NCBI GenBank assembly: GCA_009782495.1
Contig: WRIX01000011.1
Coordinates: 1-40,481 of the forward strand
DNA from: Treponema sp.
Lineage (GTDB): Bacteria; Spirochaetota; Spirochaetia; Treponematales; Breznakiellaceae
Length of the DNA stretch: 40,481 nt
Direction: 5' to 3'
Position 1 is the stretch's first letter, and each line of letters starts with the position of its first letter. Both the position numbers and the translations under genes were made by a program. The notes beneath the pieces are model-generated. The model searched no databases. It saw only the letters and a list, made by a program, of their open reading frames with translations, and was not told where the DNA came from. Shown here in pieces: positions 1 to 8,132 of this stretch.

Positions 1-1
1 G

Positions 2-652
2 AAAGGTACTGAGCGGATAGATCTTTCTGTTCCCGGTAATTGTTGTTATTCATCGGCTGCTGGCATTACCGTAGTTGATGACATAGTATATATAGCAGGT
101 GATTATGCAGATAGAAATTGGAGCGGCAGTCCTTGTTACTGGAAAAACAATGAACGAATGGACCTTAAAACTCCTACTCCTGGGAAATTAATGCTTCCCT
201 CTGATATTGTTGTGAAAAACGGCATTGTCTACACCAAAGGCTTTTATTTTATATTTGACGATGACGGCCTTCCTACAGAATATTCCTGTTGTTGGGTTGG
301 AACCGAATATAAGAATATTCCTGTTCCTGAGAATGCTAAATACACATATATAAAGGCATTTACCGTATCAAATAATACGGTTTTTACTGCCGGCAACTAT
401 GAAAATCATGCCGGTAGAAACCGTGCCTGCTACTGGAAAGGGACCGAACGGATAGAACTTACCGATTCTGATAATACAGGGTTTTCCGATGCTAAAGCGA
501 TTGTCGTTGTAAATAATACAGTATACACTGCCGGCTATTGTTCATCTCTATCGAACCAAGCCTGTTTCTGGATCGGAGACAAGGTAACAGAACTCTCCGT
601 CCCATTTGGGTATAAAGGAGCCTGTGTTTATGCATTGGCGGTAAAGGTGTAA
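2..652 (+). CDS. Repeat (propeller-like) protein, 5' end outside window
   Basis: The frame is open from the first bases of the window, so the true start lies upstream; the ATG at 158 is internal. The visible part holds four full copies and part of a fifth of a ~46-residue repeat whose core reads VVNGTVYTAGYY, then ACYWKGTERTDL, then VP. The regular beta-strand/turn alternation with Trp, Tyr and Cys at fixed places suggests a beta-propeller; no catalytic motif is visible. The last four repeats align blade for blade with the protein at 1326-2501, including an atypical repeat with YTKG and IPVP, so the two are whole-gene paralogs. Function unknown; surface or cytosolic location cannot be judged without the N-terminus. 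Confidence 0.8.
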   Translation, partial: KGTERIDLSVPGNCCYSSAAGITVVDDIVYIAGDYADRNWSGSPCYWKNNERMDLKTPTPGKLMLPSDIVVKNGIVYTKGFYFIFDDDGLPTEYSCCWVGTEYKNIPVPENAKYTYIKAFTVSNNTVFTAGNYENHAGRNRACYWKGTERIELTDSDNTGFSDAKAIVVVNNTVYTAGYCSSLSNQACFWIGDKVTELSVPFGYKGACVYALAVKV

Positions 653-691
653 CAGAAATAGTGTGTGTATTGGTTTAGCTGATTTTAAATA

Positions 692-1207
692 TTACTCGAA
701 ATAAAAAGTATTCAAAAAATTAATAAGGAAACTTATATCAGAAACTATTTCATAGCGTTTTGCCCTGTCGCCTAATTCTTCTCCACCTGTGAACATACCC
801 ATTTCAAGCCGGTCTGTTTCACGGATAATACTATTCAAATATTCAAGTAATACAGGCTGCTTGGATGAGTCAAGCATATCATTAAAACGCATTAACTTGT
901 AATGTTCCTTAATATATTCTTCCATAGCAGCATTTTGAGAATCATTTGTATTTTTTGGTCTGAATACCGGCGATTGAAAAAAAGTAACAACCATACCGGC
1001 AAAAGCTAAAAGAACATAGAGTTGAAAAACATTCCGGCATTCCGTCCTGCTTTTCATAAATGTATCAAGGACACTTTTATCTTTTGCAAATTGTATGAAT
1101 ATTTTGTGCATAAATTTATAATAATCTTCATAGCCATTTTCTTCTGCCCGGGCAACAAAATCTTTTTCTATTTCAATAATTTGATCAAATTCAAGTATAT
1201 TGCTCAT
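692..1207 (-). CDS. Hypothetical protein, helical, 171 aa
   Basis: I do not recognise a family. I place the start at the ATG at 1207 (MSNILEF) rather than the TTG seven codons upstream. The product is predicted mainly alpha-helical, with one hydrophobic segment near the middle (around LYVLLAFAGMVVTFF) that could be a membrane helix or a buried helix. A TTGACA hexamer on the minus strand at 1237-1242 sits at promoter distance, but the -10 is poor. The gene lies between the two paralogous repeat-protein genes and on the opposite strand, so it may have been carried along in, or inserted between, that duplication. No Shine-Dalgarno sequence is visible. Confidence 0.6.
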   Translation of the reverse strand: MSNILEFDQIIEIEKDFVARAEENGYEDYYKFMHKIFIQFAKDKSVLDTFMKSRTECRNVFQLYVLLAFAGMVVTFFQSPVFRPKNTNDSQNAAMEEYIKEHYKLMRFNDMLDSSKQPVLLEYLNSIIRETDRLEMGMFTGGEELGDRAKRYEIVSDISFLINFLNTFYFE

Positions 1208-1325
1208 GGTTGAGTCTATGTAATACAATCAACTAATGTCAATAGCCTTTTTATAAGGTTTGACATTATCTATTTAAAGGGATTGCTTTTTTTAATATTA
1301 TCTGTTAAATTGTTTACAGAAATTT

Positions 1326-2501
1326 ATGGATGATTTTATGAACGATGGATCGGCAAACAGCAAGACTCCTATAATCTATACCGCAGGTTATTATACTGAT
1401 CACACCTACAAAAGATATGCCTGCTACTGGAAAGATATTAAAGTAACAAACCTCGTTGTACCTGATGATGCAATAGTACCTTGTGCAGAGTACATAGCCA
1501 TTGAAGAGGGTACGGTTTTTACAGCGGGCTATTATTGGGATCACAATGAGAAACAGCATTCCTGCTTCTGGAAAGGAACTGTGCGGGCTGACCTTTCTAT
1601 TCCTGCCGGTTTTAAAGAGTCTTTTATAAAAAGTTTTACTGTGCAAAATGGTATGGTCTATTCAGCTGGTATGTATAGAGGTAACGATTACAAGGAATAC
1701 GCTTGTTACTGGATAGATACTGAGCGGACAAACCTTGCCGGCGATAATAATACAGGGGAAGCCTGTGCCAATGCCCTCGCAGTGATAAATGGAAAAGTTT
1801 ATGCTGCCGGATATTACCGGAAAGAAGACAAACGCTATGCTTGTTATTGGACAGGAACCGAGAGGACAGACCTCTGCGTACCCGATAATAACTGGAGATC
1901 GTCTGCTGATGCTATTGCCGTAGTTGATGGAATAGTATATACCGCAGGTTGGTATAAGGACAGTGATGGCATACCTTGCGCTTGTTATTGGAAAAACGGT
2001 GAACGAACAGACCTTGCCGTTCCTGATAAAAATAAGGGTTGCGAAGTACAAGATATCGCTGTTGTAAACGGAACGGTTTATACAAAAGGCGCTTTCATCG
2101 TTGATAATGAAAACAGTGATTCACCTATAAGATGTTTCTGTTACTGGATTGGGAACGAATATAAGTATATCCCTGTTCCCAGTGGTTCCAAATATACAGA
2201 TATAAAGGCATTTACCGTGGAAAATGGCACTGTATATACAGCAGGCAATTATGTAGATAACAACGATATGGATCATGCCTGCTACTGGAAAGGGACCGAA
2301 CGGGTAAAGCTCGCCAACTCTGAAGGCAATGAAAATTCTGATGCCAAAGCGATTGCCGTGGTAAACAATACAGTGTATACCGGCGGCTATTGTTCATCTC
2401 TAAAAAATCGTGCCTGCTACTGGACGGGAGATAAGATCACGGAACTTTCCGTCCCATTTGCACCTAAGGCTGCCTGTGTTTATGCAATGGCGGTAAAATG
2501 A
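1326..2501 (+). CDS. Eight-repeat propeller-like protein
   Basis: The 391-residue product consists almost entirely of eight ~46-residue repeats (core VVNGTVYTAGYY ... ACYWKGTERTDL ... VPD ... AIA). It starts inside the strand of the first repeat (TPIIYTAGYY) and ends with that repeat's preceding strand (YAMAVK), which would allow an eight-bladed propeller to close by strand exchange. There is no signal peptide. An in-frame TAA at 1293 limits the start to ATG 1326 or ATG 1338; neither has a convincing ribosome binding site, so a truncated duplicate of the gene at 2-652 is also possible. The 3' end overlaps the convergent peptidase gene by 22 bp. Molecular function unknown. Confidence 0.8.
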   Translation: MDDFMNDGSANSKTPIIYTAGYYTDHTYKRYACYWKDIKVTNLVVPDDAIVPCAEYIAIEEGTVFTAGYYWDHNEKQHSCFWKGTVRADLSIPAGFKESFIKSFTVQNGMVYSAGMYRGNDYKEYACYWIDTERTNLAGDNNTGEACANALAVINGKVYAAGYYRKEDKRYACYWTGTERTDLCVPDNNWRSSADAIAVVDGIVYTAGWYKDSDGIPCACYWKNGERTDLAVPDKNKGCEVQDIAVVNGTVYTKGAFIVDNENSDSPIRCFCYWIGNEYKYIPVPSGSKYTDIKAFTVENGTVYTAGNYVDNNDMDHACYWKGTERVKLANSEGNENSDAKAIAVVNNTVYTGGYCSSLKNRACYWTGDKITELSVPFAPKAACVYAMAVK

Positions 2502-3232
2502 CGGAATAATAAGGCTTCATTTTCCTGTTTTTTATCCAATGTTCTCCAGTCAGGTAAATACTTATCCATTAAAGAATCAAATTCTTCGCCATGAGCAAAT
2601 TTTGTTTGAATAAGATGAACCATTTCATGAACTACTGTTAGCTCAATACATTCTACACTATGTGCGATTAATCGTAAGTTAAGAATAATGTACTTGTAAA
2701 CATTTGATGTTTCACGTTTTTTAGCCATCCCAAAATATGATTGAACCTTTTTAATTTTTAATTCGGGAACCATCACGTTCAAAATAGGTTCCCATTTTTT
2801 AATTAAATTATGCGCAGTATCTTGCAACAGGCCCTTTTGCCATTGTTCTAGATAACGCCATTTTTTTTCTGCCGAAGGGTTCGGACGAATATATATATTA
2901 ATATTATCGCCTTCTATTTCTACTTTTTGCTTTCCTTTGCATTCAATATATTCCAGTTTGTATAGCTTGCCGAGAACAAAAATGTTTGCCGGGAACGGTT
3001 TCATGGCTAATCTTTGCAGGTATAATTTTCTTCTTTGTCTTGCTTGTTCTCTTTCGTTTTTCATTTTTTCTATTCTTGGAGACATTATTTCTTTAATCTT
3101 AAATAGAGACAACCTAACAGGGGTAATAATTTTTATCCTATTACCCGGGTAATATGTATTTATAGCTGGTTTTTCATCAGGTAGTACTTCTATCTCTATG
3201 GGAAAGCCATCAATTTCCACTGTATAAGTCAT
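2480..3232 (-). CDS. YgjP/DUF45-type zinc metallopeptidase
   Basis: A YgjP-like (COG1451, DUF45, WLM-related) metal-dependent hydrolase. The zinc-binding HEMVH motif sits in VVHEMVHL in the C-terminal third, followed by HGEEFDSLMDKYLPDW, which supplies the usual downstream His and the conserved PDW. The N-terminus (YTVEIDGFPIEIEV) and the basic helix in the middle also match the family. The frame extends 8 codons upstream to a TTG, but the ATG at 3232, preceded by AAAGG, is the better start. It lies 10 bp behind the AAA+ ATPase gene and is probably the last gene of that operon. Substrate unknown for the family; YgjP in E. coli is only loosely characterised. Confidence 0.85.
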   Translation of the reverse strand: MTYTVEIDGFPIEIEVLPDEKPAINTYYPGNRIKIITPVRLSLFKIKEIMSPRIEKMKNEREQARQRRKLYLQRLAMKPFPANIFVLGKLYKLEYIECKGKQKVEIEGDNINIYIRPNPSAEKKWRYLEQWQKGLLQDTAHNLIKKWEPILNVMVPELKIKKVQSYFGMAKKRETSNVYKYIILNLRLIAHSVECIELTVVHEMVHLIQTKFAHGEEFDSLMDKYLPDWRTLDKKQENEALLFRHFTAIA

Positions 3233-3242
3233 AATTTGTATA

Positions 3243-5000
3243 CTACCTTTCCACAAGCAGCGTCTTTATTTCCTGTATTTCGCGGATCAGTTCGGAACGG
3301 GTTTTTTTGCGCAGCCGGTCGGGAAGCATTTCTTTTGAAGTACATTCTACAACCGCTACCAAATTTTGTAATTCTATTTCGTGAGGATATGCTGCCGGGA
3401 TAAAATCCGACATGGCTTCTTCCATATCATCTTTGCGTATATACACACGTTCATTCGCGTTGGCCTGCATCTTGGCTCTGACAAGCAGGGCTTCCAGGTC
3501 AGCTCCGGAATATTCATGCTTGAATTTTTTAAAGAGTTCCGAAATAGGAAAGTCTCTGATGTCCAGTTTGTTCTTTTCGACCAGGGTATTGTACAGATCT
3601 TCGCGTTCTTCATCGCTTTCGGGATAAAAAAGAGCAAGGTGTTCTTCTGCACGGCCCTGGCGTTTTAAATCTATGGGAACAAGATCGGGCCGGCAGGTAA
3701 TCAGGAACCAGATTATCCGTCCGCGGTATTCGGTATTTCCCATAAAAGAGGCAATCTGGGCAAAGACTCTGTTACTGGTGCCCGAATCTCCTTCCTGATC
3801 CCGGTTTCCCAGAAAGGCATCGGCTTCGTCAATCATCACTGCTACCGGCGCCATAGACTTTAGTATGTTAAGTATGCGTTCCAGATTTGATTCGGTGTCT
3901 CCCTGCCATTTTGAACGGAAATTACGGAACTTAACCATAGGAATGCCGATTTCACCGGCAAAGGCGCTGACCATAAAACTCTTTCCTGTTCCGACAGGGC
4001 CGGCAATAAGATATCCCATGGGAAGTGCATCCAAATGGCCTTTTTTGATCATTTTTGCGGCATATTTAAACCGTTTTTTAACAAACGTATGACCCGATAC
4101 ATTGGAAAGGTTATATTCGGTATCTATAAATTCCAAAAGCCCCGTTGCTTCGTTTTCGATTATTTCTTTTTTCTTTTGCCGCAGGTAATCCATGGTAAGA
4201 ACTTTGGCAGTTTCATGATTTTCCTGAATTAGCCGGTTCAGATTCATCAGGTTAAGACCATTGGTAATACCGGCAATCTGATCGGTATTAAGCCCTCGAT
4301 CCAGTATAAGCTTTCCTTCTTTTTCTTTTGAATTAAGAAAACTTTTCCGAATCTGCTCGTTGGGAAAAGGAACACTGACCTTTACCGTTGCAGGAGAACC
4401 GACCAGGCGGGGAGAAATATCCGCCAGGTTTTCCGTTAAAAGGATAATGGAAATATCCCCCTGGGTAAAAAGAGGGTTTACCGCCCAGCGATTCAATGTT
4501 ACAAGACAAAAGCGGTCTTCTTCGCTGTAACGGCCAAGGTCTCCGGGGGGAACAATTGTTTCGGCATAATCAATAATAAATACCATTCGGAAATGTTCCC
4601 GTTTGTCTCTGGGTATACGGGCAAGAAAATATTTTTCCAGATAAAAAAAACTCTCTTCCGGCTTGATAGACATAAAATCATCGTGGTCTTCCACATCGGG
4701 ATATAACCTGCTCATGATTTTTTCATATTCAATGGCCATTTCTTCGGTTAAAAATACTACTCCGCTGGAACGATCGTAAAAGACAATTATGTTTTGATTC
4801 CCGAAGATCTGTTCGGAAATATAATTCTGTATACGGGTAAAGGTAAATTCTCCGGCATTGCTTTGATGCGGAAGGTAATCGCGGATGTTTCCGTGGAGTA
4901 TGTACAGATTGGCGGTATTGGATCCGTACTTGTTGGCAAATTCCCTTGTCCAGTCCGGAAGCCTGTCTATAAATGCCTTGTTCTCGTCGTAATAAGCCAT
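3243..5000 (-). CDS. AAA+ ATPase with degenerate N-terminal AAA-like half
   Basis: The C-terminal half is a classical AAA+ module: Walker A GPVGTGKS at residues 334-341, Walker B VAVMIDEAD at 386-394, sensor-1 region FLITCRPD at 432-439 and a candidate arginine finger at RQGR 447-450, followed by a helical lid with YSGADLEALL. The first ~260 residues look like a second AAA domain that has kept a Walker-B-like strand (FIIDYAE, 141-147) but lost the P-loop. This recalls Cdc48/proteasome-type unfoldases with one dead ring, though the substrate is unknown. It starts 6 bp after the lipoprotein gene upstream and precedes the YgjP-type peptidase, which makes a remodelling role at the envelope or in protein quality control plausible. 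Confidence 0.85.
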   Translation of the reverse strand: MAYYDENKAFIDRLPDWTREFANKYGSNTANLYILHGNIRDYLPHQSNAGEFTFTRIQNYISEQIFGNQNIIVFYDRSSGVVFLTEEMAIEYEKIMSRLYPDVEDHDDFMSIKPEESFFYLEKYFLARIPRDKREHFRMVFIIDYAETIVPPGDLGRYSEEDRFCLVTLNRWAVNPLFTQGDISIILLTENLADISPRLVGSPATVKVSVPFPNEQIRKSFLNSKEKEGKLILDRGLNTDQIAGITNGLNLMNLNRLIQENHETAKVLTMDYLRQKKKEIIENEATGLLEFIDTEYNLSNVSGHTFVKKRFKYAAKMIKKGHLDALPMGYLIAGPVGTGKSFMVSAFAGEIGIPMVKFRNFRSKWQGDTESNLERILNILKSMAPVAVMIDEADAFLGNRDQEGDSGTSNRVFAQIASFMGNTEYRGRIIWFLITCRPDLVPIDLKRQGRAEEHLALFYPESDEEREDLYNTLVEKNKLDIRDFPISELFKKFKHEYSGADLEALLVRAKMQANANERVYIRKDDMEEAMSDFIPAAYPHEIELQNLVAVVECTSKEMLPDRLRKKTRSELIREIQEIKTLLVER

Positions 5001-5006
5001 AATTTT

Positions 5007-6056
5007 TTATTTTTTGCCCTGAGAAAGGTGTCCCTGTAAAGCTTTCAGGTAATCATTGTTAATCCTGGTTTCTGCAGCTCTTATGGCCATATTTTGCGCT
5101 TCGGAAAGATTTGCATGTCCTTCCCTGTCGTTAATGTTATAGGGAAAAAGTACAATGCCTGTAGTTGTGTCTATCAGGTTGGCATCTACTATGTACCGGA
5201 TGAACCTATAAGGGCTGTTCGGATATTCTACTTCGTTTAAGGAAAGAGTTGCCGAAAGCGTATAACGTCCGCCGGCCCCTCCGGTAAGGAATCCAGCCCT
5301 GGTAAGTGTGGAAGAAAATGCTCCTTTAATGCGATTCTGTACATCGTTTTCCACATTTACGGCAATTGGAATATTCCGCGCAATTTGGGCTGCTTCCAGA
5401 CGATAGTCGTTTCCTGTTTTAAGATTTTCTCCCGCCATGGAGCCGGGGCTTATTACATTGCGTACATTGCCAAATACCAGATTTGCATCTGCCAGATTTG
5501 CAGCCTGATAATAATTTAAAAATCCTTCAAAGCTTTGCCTTTCAGCCGCACTTAACCGGGTAAGTTTACCTATTGTTTCCAGATTCTGCTGGATCAGCTC
5601 TGCATAGATCATATTGGTTTTTGCTTTGTCCATAGCAGCTGCCGCATACCATTCGCCGTCCGGACTTTTCCACACATCTTTTATTTCCGCTCCAATCAGG
5701 GTGTCCATTGCAACCGATGTTTTAACCGCCTGCTCCAGATCGGATTTTTCCGACCATACAAAACTGCTTGCCTGTACAGCCTGGGTGTATGTATAGTCGG
5801 TTCTTGTTTCGCTGGAAATTGACTGGCCAAAGATCGATGTCAGATTGGTAAGCGCCGATTTTTCTGCTGCATCCCGTGAACCGCCGTAACCCACTGCTGC
5901 TATGTAAATTGCCCTGTTATATACTTTATACGGATCGGAAACCCAATCCGGTTCCGCTGTTTTTTTTGCAGAGGGGCCGCTGCTGCAGGATAAACAGAGA
6001 ATTACCGTAAAAAACGCAGCAGTACAATATACCGGAAGTGTTTTTATTTTAAACAT
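5007..6056 (-). CDS. LPP20-like outer-envelope lipoprotein
   Basis: A lipoprotein precursor: signal peptide with lipobox LSC and lipidated Cys24, then SGPSAKK and a globular domain. The start of the domain (PDWVSDPY ... YIAAVGYGGSRDAAEKSALTNL) is the signature of the LPP20/COG-type lipoprotein domain, in which a conserved AVG-G segment precedes a helix that begins RDAAE-A. The C-terminal part (after ~240) resembles a second alpha/beta domain found in LpoB/CsgG-like proteins. A perfect AAGGAGG lies 5 bp before ATG 6056. Its start overlaps the end of the COG3014-like gene by 13 bp, so translation is coupled. Role unknown; probably part of a periplasmic or outer-membrane assembly with its neighbours. 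Confidence 0.85.
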   Translation of the reverse strand: MFKIKTLPVYCTAAFFTVILCLSCSSGPSAKKTAEPDWVSDPYKVYNRAIYIAAVGYGGSRDAAEKSALTNLTSIFGQSISSETRTDYTYTQAVQASSFVWSEKSDLEQAVKTSVAMDTLIGAEIKDVWKSPDGEWYAAAAMDKAKTNMIYAELIQQNLETIGKLTRLSAAERQSFEGFLNYYQAANLADANLVFGNVRNVISPGSMAGENLKTGNDYRLEAAQIARNIPIAVNVENDVQNRIKGAFSSTLTRAGFLTGGAGGRYTLSATLSLNEVEYPNSPYRFIRYIVDANLIDTTTGIVLFPYNINDREGHANLSEAQNMAIRAAETRINNDYLKALQGHLSQGKK

Positions 6057-7405
6057 ATAACCTCCTTAAGATTCAGGACATTTGCATGAATTATTATATC
6101 TTCGTAACGGCGCTCTGCAATTACCTTTCTGCCCGTTCCGTAAAAGGTAACGGTAAAAGAGTATGTGCCGGGACTAAGGTTAATGGCTCCCACATGTGCT
6201 TTTGCGGGAAAATACCGGGCAACACGCAGATCCGCCTTTTCGCCGGCTTCTGCCAAAATCTGACTTCCAACTCCAAGCAAAGTAAAAAGGCCCTTGTTTT
6301 CATCGGATTGCCTTGCTGCTTCGCCGAATATTGAAGCAGCAAGGCCTTTAACAACAGCGCGTAATATTGATTTAGTGTAGATAACATTTTTCTTTTGAGC
6401 AAAGGTTGCCGATACTACTGCGTCTATATTTTCCAGTAATTCCAGAATAAAAGATTCTCCCGAATCGAGCGTTACTTCTATAATTTCAACACGGGAGGGA
6501 CGCGGAGTCATTACCGGCAGTGCAATTTTAATCCAGGCATTCCTTAGGAATATTCTGATTACATCTTCGGTTTTTTTCGGGGATAATCCTGTAAAGCCGA
6601 TTATATTAAGTCTGGCCATTCCGGGTGGGATGTTAAGTTCGTTCTGAATTGATGACGGTATGGGGTTTGTGTAAATTTGAGGAGCATCGGCCATAGCAAT
6701 ACGCAGCTGATTCTGATCGATACGTGCGTCGTCTATCATCCCCGAACTGCGGTAAAAGAGCATTCCCAAATACCGGGCCAGCGCCGAATTGTTGAACTTA
6801 ACGGTAGCTTCCGGGTTGGCAGGAATTTCGGTTTCGTTTTCCAGTGCATACTTCTGCATATTAGTCATCATTTGGCCGTACTTAACCGAAAGATCCCGGA
6901 GCTTGTTGTTCATACGGCGGATTTCAACCATAGCTCCTTCCATATTGCCGCTGTGGTAATAGTTCAGGGCATTAAATAAATTAAGGTATATATCCTCGTA
7001 ATCTTCTCCGTCATATTCCCTGGTCCTGTCGTTCAGAATAAAGGTTCCTATTTCCTGACTAATGCTGACAGCAAAATTTTCTTCTATGGCCCTCTCTCCC
7101 TGCTGCAGCAGAGAAGATGATTCCTGATAGTTCCCGCTGTAGTGAGCCAGCATCCCCTTGTCCAGATAATACAATACCTGATCTTTTCCGCGGTAAATGG
7201 ATTTCCTTTTTTCTTCCAGAGTTTCCGTGCTTTTTTGATAATCTTCCTGTTCAACCAGTTTATCTATGGGGACATAAGGATCCGTTGTAACACAGGATAA
7301 TAACAGAAAAAAGAATGCTATAAAAAACGCCGTGCGGTATAGATTTTTTTTCTCCGATGCCATTTTTAAAATGGCATCGGCTTTCAGCGGCGCTTTAAAA
7401 AACAT
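6044..7405 (-). CDS. COG3014-like lipoprotein with TPR-like repeats
   Basis: The 453-residue product has an N-terminal hydrophobic stretch ending in the lipobox LLSC (Cys38). Next comes a helical TPR-like region (GKDQVLYYLDKGMLAHYSGNY and YLNLFNALNYYHSGNMEGA), then an alpha/beta C-terminal domain. This order is typical of the uncharacterised COG3014 lipoproteins, which are repeatedly found beside LpoB-like and LPP20-like genes. ATG 7405 has AAGGGC upstream; an internal ATG at 7363 would give a more ordinary signal peptide but lies inside a perfect hairpin (7354-7380) without a ribosome binding site. The gene is 12 bp after the LpoB-like gene. Probable role: envelope scaffold protein. Confidence 0.8.
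   Translation of the reverse strand: MFFKAPLKADAILKMASEKKNLYRTAFFIAFFFLLLSCVTTDPYVPIDKLVEQEDYQKSTETLEEKRKSIYRGKDQVLYYLDKGMLAHYSGNYQESSSLLQQGERAIEENFAVSISQEIGTFILNDRTREYDGEDYEDIYLNLFNALNYYHSGNMEGAMVEIRRMNNKLRDLSVKYGQMMTNMQKYALENETEIPANPEATVKFNNSALARYLGMLFYRSSGMIDDARIDQNQLRIAMADAPQIYTNPIPSSIQNELNIPPGMARLNIIGFTGLSPKKTEDVIRIFLRNAWIKIALPVMTPRPSRVEIIEVTLDSGESFILELLENIDAVVSATFAQKKNVIYTKSILRAVVKGLAASIFGEAARQSDENKGLFTLLGVGSQILAEAGEKADLRVARYFPAKAHVGAINLSPGTYSFTVTFYGTGRKVIAERRYEDIIIHANVLNLKEVICLK
7354..7380. repeat. Perfect inverted repeat, 13-bp arms, 1-nt loop
   Basis: The arms CCGATGCCATTTT and AAAATGGCATCGG are separated by one T. It lies within codons 9-18 of the COG3014-like gene and covers the second possible ATG (7363). 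On DNA it is a near-complete palindrome, hence a possible protein-binding site; on mRNA the short loop makes a hairpin only after a few pairs open. It may simply reflect codon choice. Confidence 0.7.
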
Positions 7406-7417
7406 AAAGAACAGCCC

Positions 7418-8020
7418 TTATGGTTTAACCGAAGGCCTTCTGATAACCTTTTTTATTTCATTGTATTCACCGATCCAAAGCCGCCTGTTGGTGGTTATAT
7501 CGGTAAGTTCCGCCGTTATAAAATAACTGCGTGTCGCTGTTTTATCGTAACTGTCTACAATGGTTTTTACCGAACCGGTCATCATAAAATCGGCCCCTGT
7601 TTCACGGCCAATTCTGGCCATTGTTGCATCGTCGGTATAGCCCTGCTGTTGATCCAGACGCTCGGCGCGGACTTCATCACGCAGATCTCCGGAAACCACA
7701 AATTCGGCTTTGCCGCTGGAAAGGATCGATGCTTCCAGACGCTGGGAAAGGATAGATGTATCAATATGTTCATCGCTGTTATTTCTGAATCTTCCGACTA
7801 TGATCACCGGGAGCCTTCCGTTGGTTGTTTGATACGTAGTCAGACGCGGGGTGCCAAGGCATTCTTTTATAAGGTATTCGCTTGCCTTGCGCAGATCGGT
7901 ATCGTTCCAATATCCGCTTAAATCCATCTGGGTATCGGCATCAACCCGCTTAACCGAATGTCCGCAGCCGGAAAGTAAAAGTACCAGGGCAAGTGACAGC
8001 AGAACAAACGCTTTTTTCAT
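7418..8020 (-). CDS. LpoB-like lipoprotein (penicillin-binding protein activator family)
   Basis: A 200-residue lipoprotein with lipobox LSGC near residue 19 and the family's hallmark DLSGYWNDTD just after the linker, followed by PVIIVGRFRNNSDEHIDT and the GADFMMTGSV segment. This matches the LpoB/COG3417 family. In E. coli LpoB crosses the periplasm to stimulate PBP1b; spirochaete members are untested, so the PBP link is inference. ATG 8020 has AAGGAG seven bp upstream. It sits between two LPP20-like genes and the COG3014-like gene in one minus-strand operon. The 112-bp gap upstream holds a large inverted repeat that may modulate read-through from the preceding gene. Confidence 0.88.
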   Translation of the reverse strand: MKKAFVLLSLALVLLLSGCGHSVKRVDADTQMDLSGYWNDTDLRKASEYLIKECLGTPRLTTYQTTNGRLPVIIVGRFRNNSDEHIDTSILSQRLEASILSSGKAEFVVSGDLRDEVRAERLDQQQGYTDDATMARIGRETGADFMMTGSVKTIVDSYDKTATRSYFITAELTDITTNRRLWIGEYNEIKKVIRRPSVKP

Positions 8021-8038
8021 AGATACTCCTTATTCGAA

Positions 8039-8115
8039 AGTCTGGTTTAATATCCCGCAGCTTGCTGCGGCTGCAACATATCAATATACATAATGAAATG
8101 TTATTAAACCAGACT
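8039..8115. repeat. 14-bp inverted repeat enclosing a nested GC hairpin
   Basis: Outer arms AGTCTGGTTTAATA (8039-8052) and TATTAAACCAGACT (8102-8115) are perfectly complementary. Just inside the left arm is a second perfect hairpin, CCGCAG-CTTG-CTGCGG (8055-8070). The element fills the intergenic space between the first lipoprotein gene and the LpoB-like gene. It lacks a clear U-tract on the minus strand, so it is not a classical terminator; it may be a processing/attenuation structure or a small mobile repeat. Confidence 0.75.
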
Positions 8116-8132
8116 GTATAATAAATTTCCTC

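Noticed and set aside
1314..2051. Minus-strand open frames of 110 and 129 codons
   Set aside because: Mirror frames of the repeat gene; their own repetition simply reflects the repeats of the sense strand.
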